A stretch of DNA of 15,338 nucleotides from contig CAYOHP010000151.1 in the NCBI GenBank assembly GCA_964403795.1, forward strand, positions 1-15,338. Reading direction: 5' to 3'. Below, piece by piece: positions 4,796 to 12,022 of this stretch. This DNA is from CAYOHP01 sp964403795 [NCBI: uncultured bacterium]. Lineage in GTDB: Bacteria > Muiribacteriota > UBA6191 > CAZXTJ01. Below the pieces are notes generated by a model. The model was not told the origin of the DNA, ran no database searches, and was given only the letters and a program-made list of their open reading frames with translations. A program made the position numbers and the translations under genes. Each line of letters begins with the position of its first letter. Position 1 is the first letter of the stretch.

Positions 4796-7123
4796 CTGGA
4801 AGCCAGGCTCCCCGTCACCCGGGACGACCTGCGGCGGATCGCCGGCCTGCTCGCCCTGCAGGTCGCGCTCTCGGGCTTCCTCTTCGCCCTGGGCAAGGGC
4901 GTCCGGACCCTGTTCACCGACGGGCTCACCACCGCCGCTGCCCGGTTCGCGATCGGCGGATCCCACACCCTGGGGCGCATCGCTCCCTTCCTGGAGCGCG
5001 TGGAGCAGCTCCTCGACTCGCCCCACGACCTGGGATTCCTCCTCCTCGGGACCCCGGATCCGCGGGTCTTCGAGGAGCTCCCCACAGGGAGCTACGGATC
5101 AGGCACCGGAACCGGACAGACCGGGACGGGCCCCGGGGATCCGACTCCTTCCCCGACCGACGGACCGGACCCCGTCGATCCCGGCAACATCCCCGTACCC
5201 GAGGGCTGTCCGGAGATCCACGGGGACGACCGGGACCGCGTGCGCGTGGTCCTCGAGACCCTCCGGGGCATCGCCCGCTGGGAGGAAGCCTCGGCCAAGC
5301 AACTCGACTGTGCGCTCCTCCAGGCACCCCGCTTCCCGGGCGACCGCATCGCCCACGGGGTCGATGCCCTCTCTTCCCTCGCGGGCCAGGACTCGACCCG
5401 GGCCCTCGAGACCTTCCTGCTCCACTCCGTGATCCGGCTCCACCACGGTGTCGCGCCCGACGACCTCTCGGCCCTGCTGCAGCGTTTCGACGTGGAACGG
5501 ATCTCCCAGGTCCTCCACGAGAACGGTCCGACCGGGTTGCACCTGCTGGTCCCGAAGAAGGTGGCGACCGGGACCTCGCCTTCCACCACCGCGACCTCCA
5601 CCGGCCCCGACCCGGGTCCCGACGAGATCCCGGTCAACGAGGTCCAGCAGCTCTCGGGCTACTTCGACGACCTCCACAAGGATCACCAGGCCTTCGAGGT
5701 CTGCATGTCCATCCTCGAGCGACTCCAGAAGGACTTCCTGCGCTACAAGCGCACCAGCGCCTCCGAGGTGACGGATCTGGACCTCTCCGAGATGAAGGAG
5801 CTCGGGATCCTGCGCGAGATCCCCTTCTGTCCGGGAGGCGGGACCTACCAGATCGTCGGACTCGACACCCTCGGATGCAACGTCCACGGGACCCGTCCGC
5901 TCCCGTGGGCCAAGTACCGGGCCTACCAGAGGTACTTCAAGCGCTGGGAGGTGGCGCGGGAAGCCCTGGAGGCCGGACGCCCCGCGGAAGCGCGGTTCAC
6001 GGTCCGCCCGCTCCTGGAGAAGCAGCCCCTGCACGGCTGGCTCCTGGAGATCGAGGGTGAGGCCGCCTTCAAGCTGGAGAAGTTCAAGGAGGCTGCCCAG
6101 GCCTTCTACGCCATCGCCAAGGACATCTGGACCGCGGACGCCTTCCACATCTATCACGCCGGGATGGCCTTCTATGCCGCCGGCAACGACTCGCTGGCCA
6201 CCGAGATGTTCGACCGATTGCTCGAGAAGAGCACCTTCCAGAGTTCCCGGCGCCGGATCCCCACCCGGTTCGAGTTCTTCCGGCTCCGGGAGCGGGCCAC
6301 CTGGATGCTCGAGACCTTCCTGCGTCCCACCAGGCCCGACGGCACGCCTGCCCCACCCGTCCGCTGGCTCGAATTCCGGGTCGCCCGGGAGCCGGAGTGG
6401 CAGGTCGAGGCCTGCCGCAGGCTGCTCGGGGCGACCCGGGACCGGCTCTACGAGTTCGTGGCCGACTACTACAAGAGCCCGGTCCTCAGGCGCCTCTACC
6501 AGGAGCTCAAGACCCAGCAGGACCGGGCCAAGAGCCTGCAGCCCTTCGAGGTCGAGGAGAGGGAGCGCGCCCAGGCCGAGATCCAGGACCTCGAGGCGAA
6601 GATCGCCCGCTTCCGCAAGGACGAGGGATTCGCCTCGAGCGGCAACGTGATCCGGGACCTCTCCAAGATGATCCGGGACGAAGGCGTCGACGCCCATCCG
6701 GGAGCCAACTACCGCTTGAGCCAGCGCCTCGACCTCCACTGCTCGGCCCACCCCCACCTGCTCGACGACCCTTCGGTCGCGCCCCAGCTGACGGTCACCG
6801 AGGAAGAGCGGGATCGCCTGAACGTCTCGCTCTCCTTCGGCATCCTGGCCAGGGATACGGTGAAGGCCGCCTGCTTCGACCGCCTGCGCCGCTCCTCGGA
6901 GGCTTGGGGAACCTCTCCGTCCGGTCGTTTCGATGCCCGCGCCGTAGCCGTCCAGCTCGGCCTCGCCGGACCCGCCGATGCCGACTGCCCCGCCCCGGCC
7001 AGGGGCGGCTTCCAGCCCGCTCCCCGGGGCGAGCGGCGGGGCCTGGTGTGTCGGACCCATGGGGATCGCGAGCGGTTCCTGGATCCCAGGACCGACCTTC
7101 CCGAGGGCGAGGCCGGTCGATGA
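4796..7123 (+). CDS. Membrane-anchored TPR protein with two pilin-like Cys motifs; unknown function
   Basis: I do not recognise this protein as a named family. From the proposed CTG start it has 775 residues. A hydrophobic helix at about 15-33 follows an Arg-containing N-terminus, so it is probably a signal anchor. Next come a Gly/Pro/Thr-rich linker (about 98-135), a helical region, a second Pro/Thr linker (about 258-280), TPR-like helical repeats (about 412-478) and a charged coiled coil (about 568-613). A CPGGGTY...CNVHG motif (C345, C361, H364) has the form CPxGGxY...CxxHG, common at the C-termini of type IV pilin-like secreted proteins. A degenerate second copy (C731, C752, H755) lies near the C-terminus. 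These motifs suggest the bulk is extracytoplasmic. A later start at GTG 5000 would lose the membrane segment. Its stop overlaps the next start by 4 bases. Confidence 0.8.
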   Translation: MEARLPVTRDDLRRIAGLLALQVALSGFLFALGKGVRTLFTDGLTTAAARFAIGGSHTLGRIAPFLERVEQLLDSPHDLGFLLLGTPDPRVFEELPTGSYGSGTGTGQTGTGPGDPTPSPTDGPDPVDPGNIPVPEGCPEIHGDDRDRVRVVLETLRGIARWEEASAKQLDCALLQAPRFPGDRIAHGVDALSSLAGQDSTRALETFLLHSVIRLHHGVAPDDLSALLQRFDVERISQVLHENGPTGLHLLVPKKVATGTSPSTTATSTGPDPGPDEIPVNEVQQLSGYFDDLHKDHQAFEVCMSILERLQKDFLRYKRTSASEVTDLDLSEMKELGILREIPFCPGGGTYQIVGLDTLGCNVHGTRPLPWAKYRAYQRYFKRWEVAREALEAGRPAEARFTVRPLLEKQPLHGWLLEIEGEAAFKLEKFKEAAQAFYAIAKDIWTADAFHIYHAGMAFYAAGNDSLATEMFDRLLEKSTFQSSRRRIPTRFEFFRLRERATWMLETFLRPTRPDGTPAPPVRWLEFRVAREPEWQVEACRRLLGATRDRLYEFVADYYKSPVLRRLYQELKTQQDRAKSLQPFEVEERERAQAEIQDLEAKIARFRKDEGFASSGNVIRDLSKMIRDEGVDAHPGANYRLSQRLDLHCSAHPHLLDDPSVAPQLTVTEEERDRLNVSLSFGILARDTVKAACFDRLRRSSEAWGTSPSGRFDARAVAVQLGLAGPADADCPAPARGGFQPAPRGERRGLVCRTHGDRERFLDPRTDLPEGEAGR

Positions 7124-8064
7124 GCGAATCCGGCGGCGGCGGGGAGATGCTCACGGCGGTCGCCATCGGCTGCCTGCTGGCGGCCGGCTCGGCCCTGGGT
7201 GCCGACTCCCTGGTCCCGTTCTACTCGGTGACCTTCGTGGGGGGTACCGCTGCCGTCTTCTACCTGGCGGTCTCCTACGGTCCGCGACCGGCCTTGGCGG
7301 TGTCCGCCTCGATCCTGGTCGCAGGTCTCCTGCAGGGCCTGGGTGAGGGCGGGGAGAAGCTCCAGGCGGTGATGGTGCAGGCCCCCTTCCTGGTGACCTT
7401 CTTCCTCGGCTTCGCCACCATCCCGATCGTGGTCCCGACCCTCCTCTCCCGGGAGCGGGAGGCGCTCGACGCCGAGATCGCGGCGGCGGTCCGCAAGATC
7501 GACGAGTTGAAGCGCACCATGGACGAGGAGAGGAAGACCCGGGTCGAGGAGAAGGGATCGGCGGCCAAGGAGGAGACCGTGCGGGTGACGTCGCGTATCA
7601 CCCAGCTGACCACCTTCCTCCGGGAGACCCTGCAGGCGGCCTCCACCAAGGAGATCCTGAACCTCCTGTTCTCGAACACCACCAAGTCCTACGGGAACCT
7701 GGAGGTCGGCCTCCTCCTCCCGGTCGGGGACGGGGAGATCCTCTTCTCCAAGGTGGCCCATCCCGACCACGCCCGGATCGAGAACAAGCGGATCCCGCTC
7801 GCCGGCCTCCCGATCCTTGCCAGCGCCATGACGAAGTCGGTGCCGGTCCTCCTGCCGGAGCGGATCGAGCTGCACGCCGAAACCGGCTTCTCGGCCCGCA
7901 TCCTGGTGGCCATCCAGGGAGAACAGGGCTGCGAGGCGGTCCTCACCCTGGGCAGGGCCCGCCAGGAGGGGGAGCTCAGCGCCGAGGACGCCCGTTTCCT
8001 CGGCTGCTTCGGGCAGCTCGCCGCCGAGGCCATCGGCCAGCTCAAGGTGGTGCTCGCCTCATGA
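7120..8064 (+). CDS. Four-TM, coiled-coil, GAF-like membrane protein
   Basis: A 314-residue protein of unassigned function. Four hydrophobic helices lie at about 9-27, 33-51, 56-73 and 86-109, followed by a highly charged coiled coil (110-175). A C-terminal domain (about 175-310) has the size and the closing helix (SAEDARFLGCFGQLAAEA) of a GAF domain. No kinase, cyclase, diguanylate cyclase or phosphatase domain is attached. The layout repeats that of the cyclase at 2478-4703 up to its GAF domain. The gene overlaps both neighbours by 4 bases (ATGA), indicating translational coupling and probably a shared complex. A small-molecule sensing or scaffolding role is inferred from architecture only. 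Confidence 0.85.
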   Translation: MSESGGGGEMLTAVAIGCLLAAGSALGADSLVPFYSVTFVGGTAAVFYLAVSYGPRPALAVSASILVAGLLQGLGEGGEKLQAVMVQAPFLVTFFLGFATIPIVVPTLLSREREALDAEIAAAVRKIDELKRTMDEERKTRVEEKGSAAKEETVRVTSRITQLTTFLRETLQAASTKEILNLLFSNTTKSYGNLEVGLLLPVGDGEILFSKVAHPDHARIENKRIPLAGLPILASAMTKSVPVLLPERIELHAETGFSARILVAIQGEQGCEAVLTLGRARQEGELSAEDARFLGCFGQLAAEAIGQLKVVLAS

Positions 8065-9104
8065 GCCGCCCTGCACCGGACTCGCCTCCCGGGACCCTGT
8101 TCCGCTTCGGGCGGGAGCACTTCGCCCTGCTGAACCTGCTCTGGCTGGGTTGCGGCCTGCTGAACGTCATGGTGGCCGTGGTCACCGGCTCCGAGAACGC
8201 CTACCGGCTGGTGCCGTGCTGGTTCCTGCTGCTCGCGATCTCGGCCGCCAGTTCCTTCCTCATCGACATGAAGGTGGTCGTCTGGTTCGCCACCGTGGCC
8301 CTGTGCAGCGGCGTCGAGTTCCTCCGCTACCGGGCCTATCACGGCGAGATCATGATCCGGACCTTCGCCGCCTATGCTCCCCTGACCACCTTCATGCTGG
8401 TCCTGTTCTCGACCGCCGTGGAGCAGCGGCGGACCGAGAAGGAGCATGCCCAGGCGCACCTCCAGAAGCTCCGCAGCGAGGCGAGCGACCTGCTCAACCA
8501 CCTCAACAAGATGCGGTCCGGGGAGATGGAGAAGGGTGCCCAGGAGCAGGAGAAGATCCTGGCGACCCGGAAGTCCTGCTTCGAGTTCTACCAGGAGATC
8601 TTCCCCAGGGTCCTCCAGATCCGGTTCAAGAGGGACATCCCCCCCCTCCTCCACGTCTCGGCCGAGCAGGGCTTCGGGCTCCAGGCGGGGATCGTCTACG
8701 AGATCCCGGAGGACAAGCGCTCCGAGATCTACGTCCGGGCCAGCTGGGGCCTCCCCAAGACGGCCCAGGCCGAGGCCGCGGTGGCCCGCTTCGCCAAGGG
8801 AGACCTGGTCCGCCGCTGCTCCGACGAGCGGGCGCCCTTCGACATGGAGGCGATCAAGCGCCAACCCAACCTCTACGAGGAGTCCGACCAGTTCGCCAAG
8901 GAGCTGTTCCCGATCGAGACGGTGGCCCCGGTGCTGCTCTTGGGCAAGACCCTCTTCGTGATGATCGCCGGCCTACCCTCGCCCAAGGGTCGGGTCCCCT
9001 ACGAGTTCCAGCTCCTGAACCCCCTGATCCAGGGTTGCGGACAGGCCATCAGCAAGCTGGCCCAGAAGGACGGGCGGAAGTCCTTCTCGACCTTCGGAGC
9101 CTGA
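8061..9104 (+). CDS. Second four-TM, coiled-coil, GAF-like membrane protein
   Basis: A 347-residue protein of unassigned function. Hydrophobic helices lie at about 21-42, 49-67, 71-88 and 104-119, then a charged coiled coil (120-168), then a GAF-like domain (about 172-335) ending in an amphipathic helix. There is no output domain. The start overlaps the previous stop by 4 bases (ATGA), so it is the last member of a coupled trio (4796-9104). It shares layout, though little obvious sequence, with the protein encoded at 7120-8064 and with the sensory half of the adenylate cyclase. The three may form mixed assemblies in the membrane. The GAF assignment is weaker here than for its neighbour because the conserved core strands are less clear. 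Confidence 0.82.
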   Translation: MSRPAPDSPPGTLFRFGREHFALLNLLWLGCGLLNVMVAVVTGSENAYRLVPCWFLLLAISAASSFLIDMKVVVWFATVALCSGVEFLRYRAYHGEIMIRTFAAYAPLTTFMLVLFSTAVEQRRTEKEHAQAHLQKLRSEASDLLNHLNKMRSGEMEKGAQEQEKILATRKSCFEFYQEIFPRVLQIRFKRDIPPLLHVSAEQGFGLQAGIVYEIPEDKRSEIYVRASWGLPKTAQAEAAVARFAKGDLVRRCSDERAPFDMEAIKRQPNLYEESDQFAKELFPIETVAPVLLLGKTLFVMIAGLPSPKGRVPYEFQLLNPLIQGCGQAISKLAQKDGRKSFSTFGA

Positions 9105-9110
9105 GGTGCC

Positions 9111-9133
9111 TTCCCGACCTGGTGCACCGGGAA
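9111..9133. terminator. Candidate bidirectional terminator between convergent genes
   Basis: TTCCCG (9111-9116) pairs with CGGGAA (9128-9133) around an 11-base loop containing GGTGCACC. It sits in the 53-base gap where the plus and minus gene sets meet. The stem is short and has no T-run, so this call is mainly positional. Confidence 0.35.
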
Positions 9134-9157
9134 CCGGGCCGTTGCCTCCGGGGACCG

Positions 9158-9847
9158 TCAGTTCGGGTTCCAGAAGGGCTGGACGATCCGGGCGTAGACC
9201 GGCGGCAGGAACGCCTTGGTGACGATCTCGATCCGGTCCCGCCCGCTGGTCATGGCGAGCCGGATCCGGACCAGGGCTACCCGCTCCATGGCCGACTTCA
9301 CGTCGTGCCCGGGCCGGTAGACCTCCATCTGGGGGATCTCGTGGGGCGTCTCCTCGGCCCCCTTGGGGAAGACCCAGCCCAGGAAGATGTCCGGGTCCAG
9401 GGCGTCCACCTGGAAGAGCTCCTCGGGGAGGTTCAGGCCCAGGATCCGCTGCAGCGCGAACCGCCCCGGCTCGACCTCCACCCGCTTGTAGGTGACCGTC
9501 TGCCAGGCGCGGGCATCGGCATCCATGTTCACCTCGAACCCGCTCTCGCTCCACTGCTTGACCTGGGGGCGACGGAACGAGATCTCCTGGGGGAGGAGCT
9601 GGGTGATCTCGACCGCCAGCTGGAGTTCCCGGACCATCCTCTCGAGCTCGATCTCCGCGACCTGGTTCAGGTACTCGCGCTCCCGGGTCTTCGAGTCGGT
9701 GACGAAGAGTCCCAGGTAGAAGAAGTAGATGACCGAGGTCAGCGTGGTGCCGATCGCGAACGCGATCAGGACCTCGAGCAGGGTGAAGCCGCCCGCACCC
9801 TTCCGGGTCCGGGCCGGGCACCGCCACCGGTCAGCGATTCGTCGCAT
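9158..9847 (-). CDS. Type IV pilin-like / pseudopilin precursor
   Basis: A 229-residue prepilin. The class III signal is clear: a basic leader ending KGAGG, predicted cleavage between G20 and F21, the mature start FTLLEVLIAFAIG with Glu at position 5 (E25), and a hydrophobic helix to about residue 42. The helix continues into a charged N-terminal stalk. The globular part has no Cys after processing and no identifiable adhesin motif. Its length and single-helix layout fit a minor pilin or a GspJ/PilW-like pseudopilin. The start lies inside the preceding gene (17-base overlap), so the two pilins are probably co-translated and may assemble together. It is the last gene of the minus-strand operon. 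Confidence 0.9.
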   Translation of the reverse strand: MRRIADRWRCPARTRKGAGGFTLLEVLIAFAIGTTLTSVIYFFYLGLFVTDSKTREREYLNQVAEIELERMVRELQLAVEITQLLPQEISFRRPQVKQWSESGFEVNMDADARAWQTVTYKRVEVEPGRFALQRILGLNLPEELFQVDALDPDIFLGWVFPKGAEETPHEIPQMEVYRPGHDVKSAMERVALVRIRLAMTSGRDRIEIVTKAFLPPVYARIVQPFWNPN

Positions 9848-10895
9848 AGGCCATCAGCTTGAGTTCGCGACCCCGGGTCGACTTGGAGTCGATCACCACG
9901 GTCACCGTGATCTTCTTCAGGACGTTGTTGGGATGCGCCTTGTCGGTGAGGTCCTCGACCTTGGTGTAGCGGCGGAACCGCGAGCCGTAGTCCCCCGGGT
10001 AGAGCTGGTAGTCGAACCCGTGGTAGGTCTTGAAGACCCTTCGGAACCGGGCCATCACCGACTCGGTGAGCTGGTGGTCCTCGGAGTGGACATCCGAGAA
10101 GGCGGCATAGAAGGCCTCCGGGTTCTGCTTCATCTTCGCGTAGGGTCCGAAGAACTCGTCCTGGAAGATGTTCAGGTCTCCCGCCACGTAGACGTCCCAG
10201 TCCGATTTCAGGCGCTCGGGGGGGACGACCCGGAGTTCCTCGAGCTTCTCCCGGCAGAGGTTGAAGGCCTGGATGTACTCGCGGTTCTTGCCGCTGCCCA
10301 GGTAGGCCTGCTGGATGGTCATCAGGAAGGGCCCGACGATCACCGCCAGCACGGTGACGGTCATCAGGATCTCGACGAACGAGAACCCGGCCCGGCGCCC
10401 CTCGGGAGCCGCTCCCGGCCCGGCGAGCACGTCGTACCCGGCCGGGGCCTCGGGCTGGCCGCCTTCCCTCCGCAGCTTCCGGGTCATCCAGGCCACCCCC
10501 AGGACGCCCACCACCGAACTCGCCATGGCGGACGCCTGCAGCATCGCCCAGGTGCGCCCGAACCGGGCCCAGCAGGCCATCCACAGGGAGATGTTCACGA
10601 GCTCGACGACCTGGTAGCGGAGCGAGACCGGGGCCCGGCAGTGCCGGCACTTCCCTCCCTGGACCAGCCATGAGAGGACCGGGATCAGGTCCGGGAGGGT
10701 CAGGACGTGGCGACACGAAACGCAGCGGGAACGGGGGGTGACGATCGACTGGCCCCGGGGGATGCGCCAGATGCAGACGTTGAGGAAGGACCCGACCATC
10801 CCGGCGACCAGGAAGACCAAGGCCCCGAAGGCGACGGTGGGCATCTCGAGGAAGGCCTCGCGATACAGCCCGACGGCACCGGAGAGCAGGTCCAT
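9831..10895 (-). CDS. Fusion: prepilin peptidase N-terminal (methyltransferase) domain + prepilin
   Basis: One 354-residue frame joins an enzyme domain to its substrate class. Residues 20-140 match the N-terminal half of prepilin peptidase/N-methyltransferase (PilD/GspO): GSFLNVCIWR (35-44), then two Cys pairs C58/C61 and C83/C86 flanking DLIPVLSWL, then APVSLRYQVVEL (88-99), followed by two membrane helices (about 100-112 and 117-137). The A24 aspartyl protease half, with its two catalytic Asp, is absent. After a Pro/Gly-rich cytosolic linker (141-165), GRRAG|FSFVEILMTV forms a normal prepilin cleavage site after G170 with Glu at +5 (E175). A pilin body follows to residue 354. Topology is consistent, with the leader on the cytosolic side. 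No stop codon interrupts the join (nucleotides about 10480-10386). Internal starts (ATG at 10487, GTG at 10430) could also give a free prepilin. A fusion caused by sequencing error is possible but no sign of it is seen. Confidence 0.88.
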   Translation of the reverse strand: MDLLSGAVGLYREAFLEMPTVAFGALVFLVAGMVGSFLNVCIWRIPRGQSIVTPRSRCVSCRHVLTLPDLIPVLSWLVQGGKCRHCRAPVSLRYQVVELVNISLWMACWARFGRTWAMLQASAMASSVVGVLGVAWMTRKLRREGGQPEAPAGYDVLAGPGAAPEGRRAGFSFVEILMTVTVLAVIVGPFLMTIQQAYLGSGKNREYIQAFNLCREKLEELRVVPPERLKSDWDVYVAGDLNIFQDEFFGPYAKMKQNPEAFYAAFSDVHSEDHQLTESVMARFRRVFKTYHGFDYQLYPGDYGSRFRRYTKVEDLTDKAHPNNVLKKITVTVVIDSKSTRGRELKLMAYATNR

Positions 10896-10906
10896 CGGGC
10901 CGGAGT

Positions 10907-12022
10907 CTAGCACCGTTCCGGCTCCACCCCGTACTCGGCCGCCAGGATCGAGAGGCCCCGGGCGAAATCGTCCTCGCCGGAGTCCTGGTCCAGGAGCCGC
11001 ATGCCGGCCTCGGCCGGCCCGAGCCTCCCCCGGATGCCGGGCCGCGGCGGCCGGGGATCCATGTGGGCCGCCTCGAACTTGCGGACCCAGTGGGCAGGGA
11101 GCGGCAACAGGGTACGCGCCAGGGCCAGGCGGGAAGGCGTCCGGGCCAGGAGCAGGTAGGCCCAGAGGAGACCGGGGTCCTTGACCCGCACCCCGCTCCC
11201 TTCCAGGGCGGCGAGGATCCTCCCGGTCCGGGCGACCCGCACCGCGTCCCCCGGGTCCAGGGCCAGGCCGGGATCGAGCGACTCGAACAACCGGTACCGC
11301 TCGATCCAGCGCACCGCCTCCTCGGTCTCGGCGCCGAGGTCGAGGGTGGAGCGCAGCTCGGTCAGCAGCCGGTCCGGATCCAGGGTGCGGAGGCAGGCGC
11401 CTGCGATCGCCGTCTCGAGTCGGACCAGGGTGCCGGCCTCCATCCGGAACCCCGTCCGCACCTGGTACCGGATGCCCCGGAGGATCCGGGTGGGATCGTC
11501 CAGGAACGAGACGGGATGGAGGATCCGGAGGCAGCCGGCGAGCAGGTCCGGGTAGCCGCCATGGGGATCGACGGGGCGGCCCCAGCTGCCGGGCCCGAGA
11601 TCGAGAGCGATGGCATTGACCGTGAAGTCCCTGCGCTCCAGGTCGAGCCGATCGTCCAGGGGCTCCACCAGGGGACGGGCCCCTGGCCGGGGGTAGCGCT
11701 CGCTGCGACTGCGCGCCAGGTCCACGCGCAGCTCGGGGTGCCGGTAGGTGGCGGTCCCGAAACGGGGGTACCGCACCGCTTCGCCGCCCTCCCGGGCACA
11801 GAGCTCGTCCAGGACCCGGTCGAGGTCTCCCACCACCACCAGGTCGAGGTCGAGGTGCTCGACGCCCCGGAGCATGTCCCGGACCGCCCCCCCGACCAGG
11901 AAGAGGCCGGCGCCGGAGGCCTGGGCCGCTGCCCCGGCGGCCCGGAGGACCCTGGCCGAGCTCGGCTCCAGCCACCGGGCGAGCAGACCGGGCCCGTCGA
12001 TAGGCGAGGCCTCTCCGGTCAC
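10907..12022 (-). CDS. cca: CCA tRNA nucleotidyltransferase / poly(A) polymerase family protein
   Basis: A 371-residue class II nucleotidyltransferase, predicted to add or repair the 3' CCA of tRNAs. The head domain shows LFLVGGAVRDMLRG (40-53) and the metal-binding pair D58/D60 in HLDLDLVV. The neck carries ERRDFTVNAIAL (129-140) and DDPTRILRGIRYQVRTGF (175-192). The remaining body and tail are helical, as in the family. CCA-adding and poly(A) polymerase members share these motifs, and the split cannot be settled by eye. CCA addition is needed here because both tRNAs in the window lack an encoded CCA. It starts with GTG, overlapping the upstream stop by 4 bases (GTGA), and ends 11 bases before the pilin fusion gene. 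Confidence 0.9.
   Translation of the reverse strand: MTGEASPIDGPGLLARWLEPSSARVLRAAGAAAQASGAGLFLVGGAVRDMLRGVEHLDLDLVVVGDLDRVLDELCAREGGEAVRYPRFGTATYRHPELRVDLARSRSERYPRPGARPLVEPLDDRLDLERRDFTVNAIALDLGPGSWGRPVDPHGGYPDLLAGCLRILHPVSFLDDPTRILRGIRYQVRTGFRMEAGTLVRLETAIAGACLRTLDPDRLLTELRSTLDLGAETEEAVRWIERYRLFESLDPGLALDPGDAVRVARTGRILAALEGSGVRVKDPGLLWAYLLLARTPSRLALARTLLPLPAHWVRKFEAAHMDPRPPRPGIRGRLGPAEAGMRLLDQDSGEDDFARGLSILAAEYGVEPERC

Noticed and set aside
5000-5002. GTG start for the TPR protein
   Set aside because: It has no good ribosome site and would remove a membrane helix encoded directly upstream behind a strong AGGAGGG site.
8150-9862. Long plus-strand frame spanning the convergent junction
   Set aside because: It overlaps the second GAF-like gene and the prepilin gene in the wrong frames and has no domain signal.
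9831-11975. Extension of the pilin-fusion frame upstream through the cca region
   Set aside because: The upstream part overlaps cca in another frame and is Pro/Arg/Gly-rich. The protein similarity begins at the PilD-like part near 10895.
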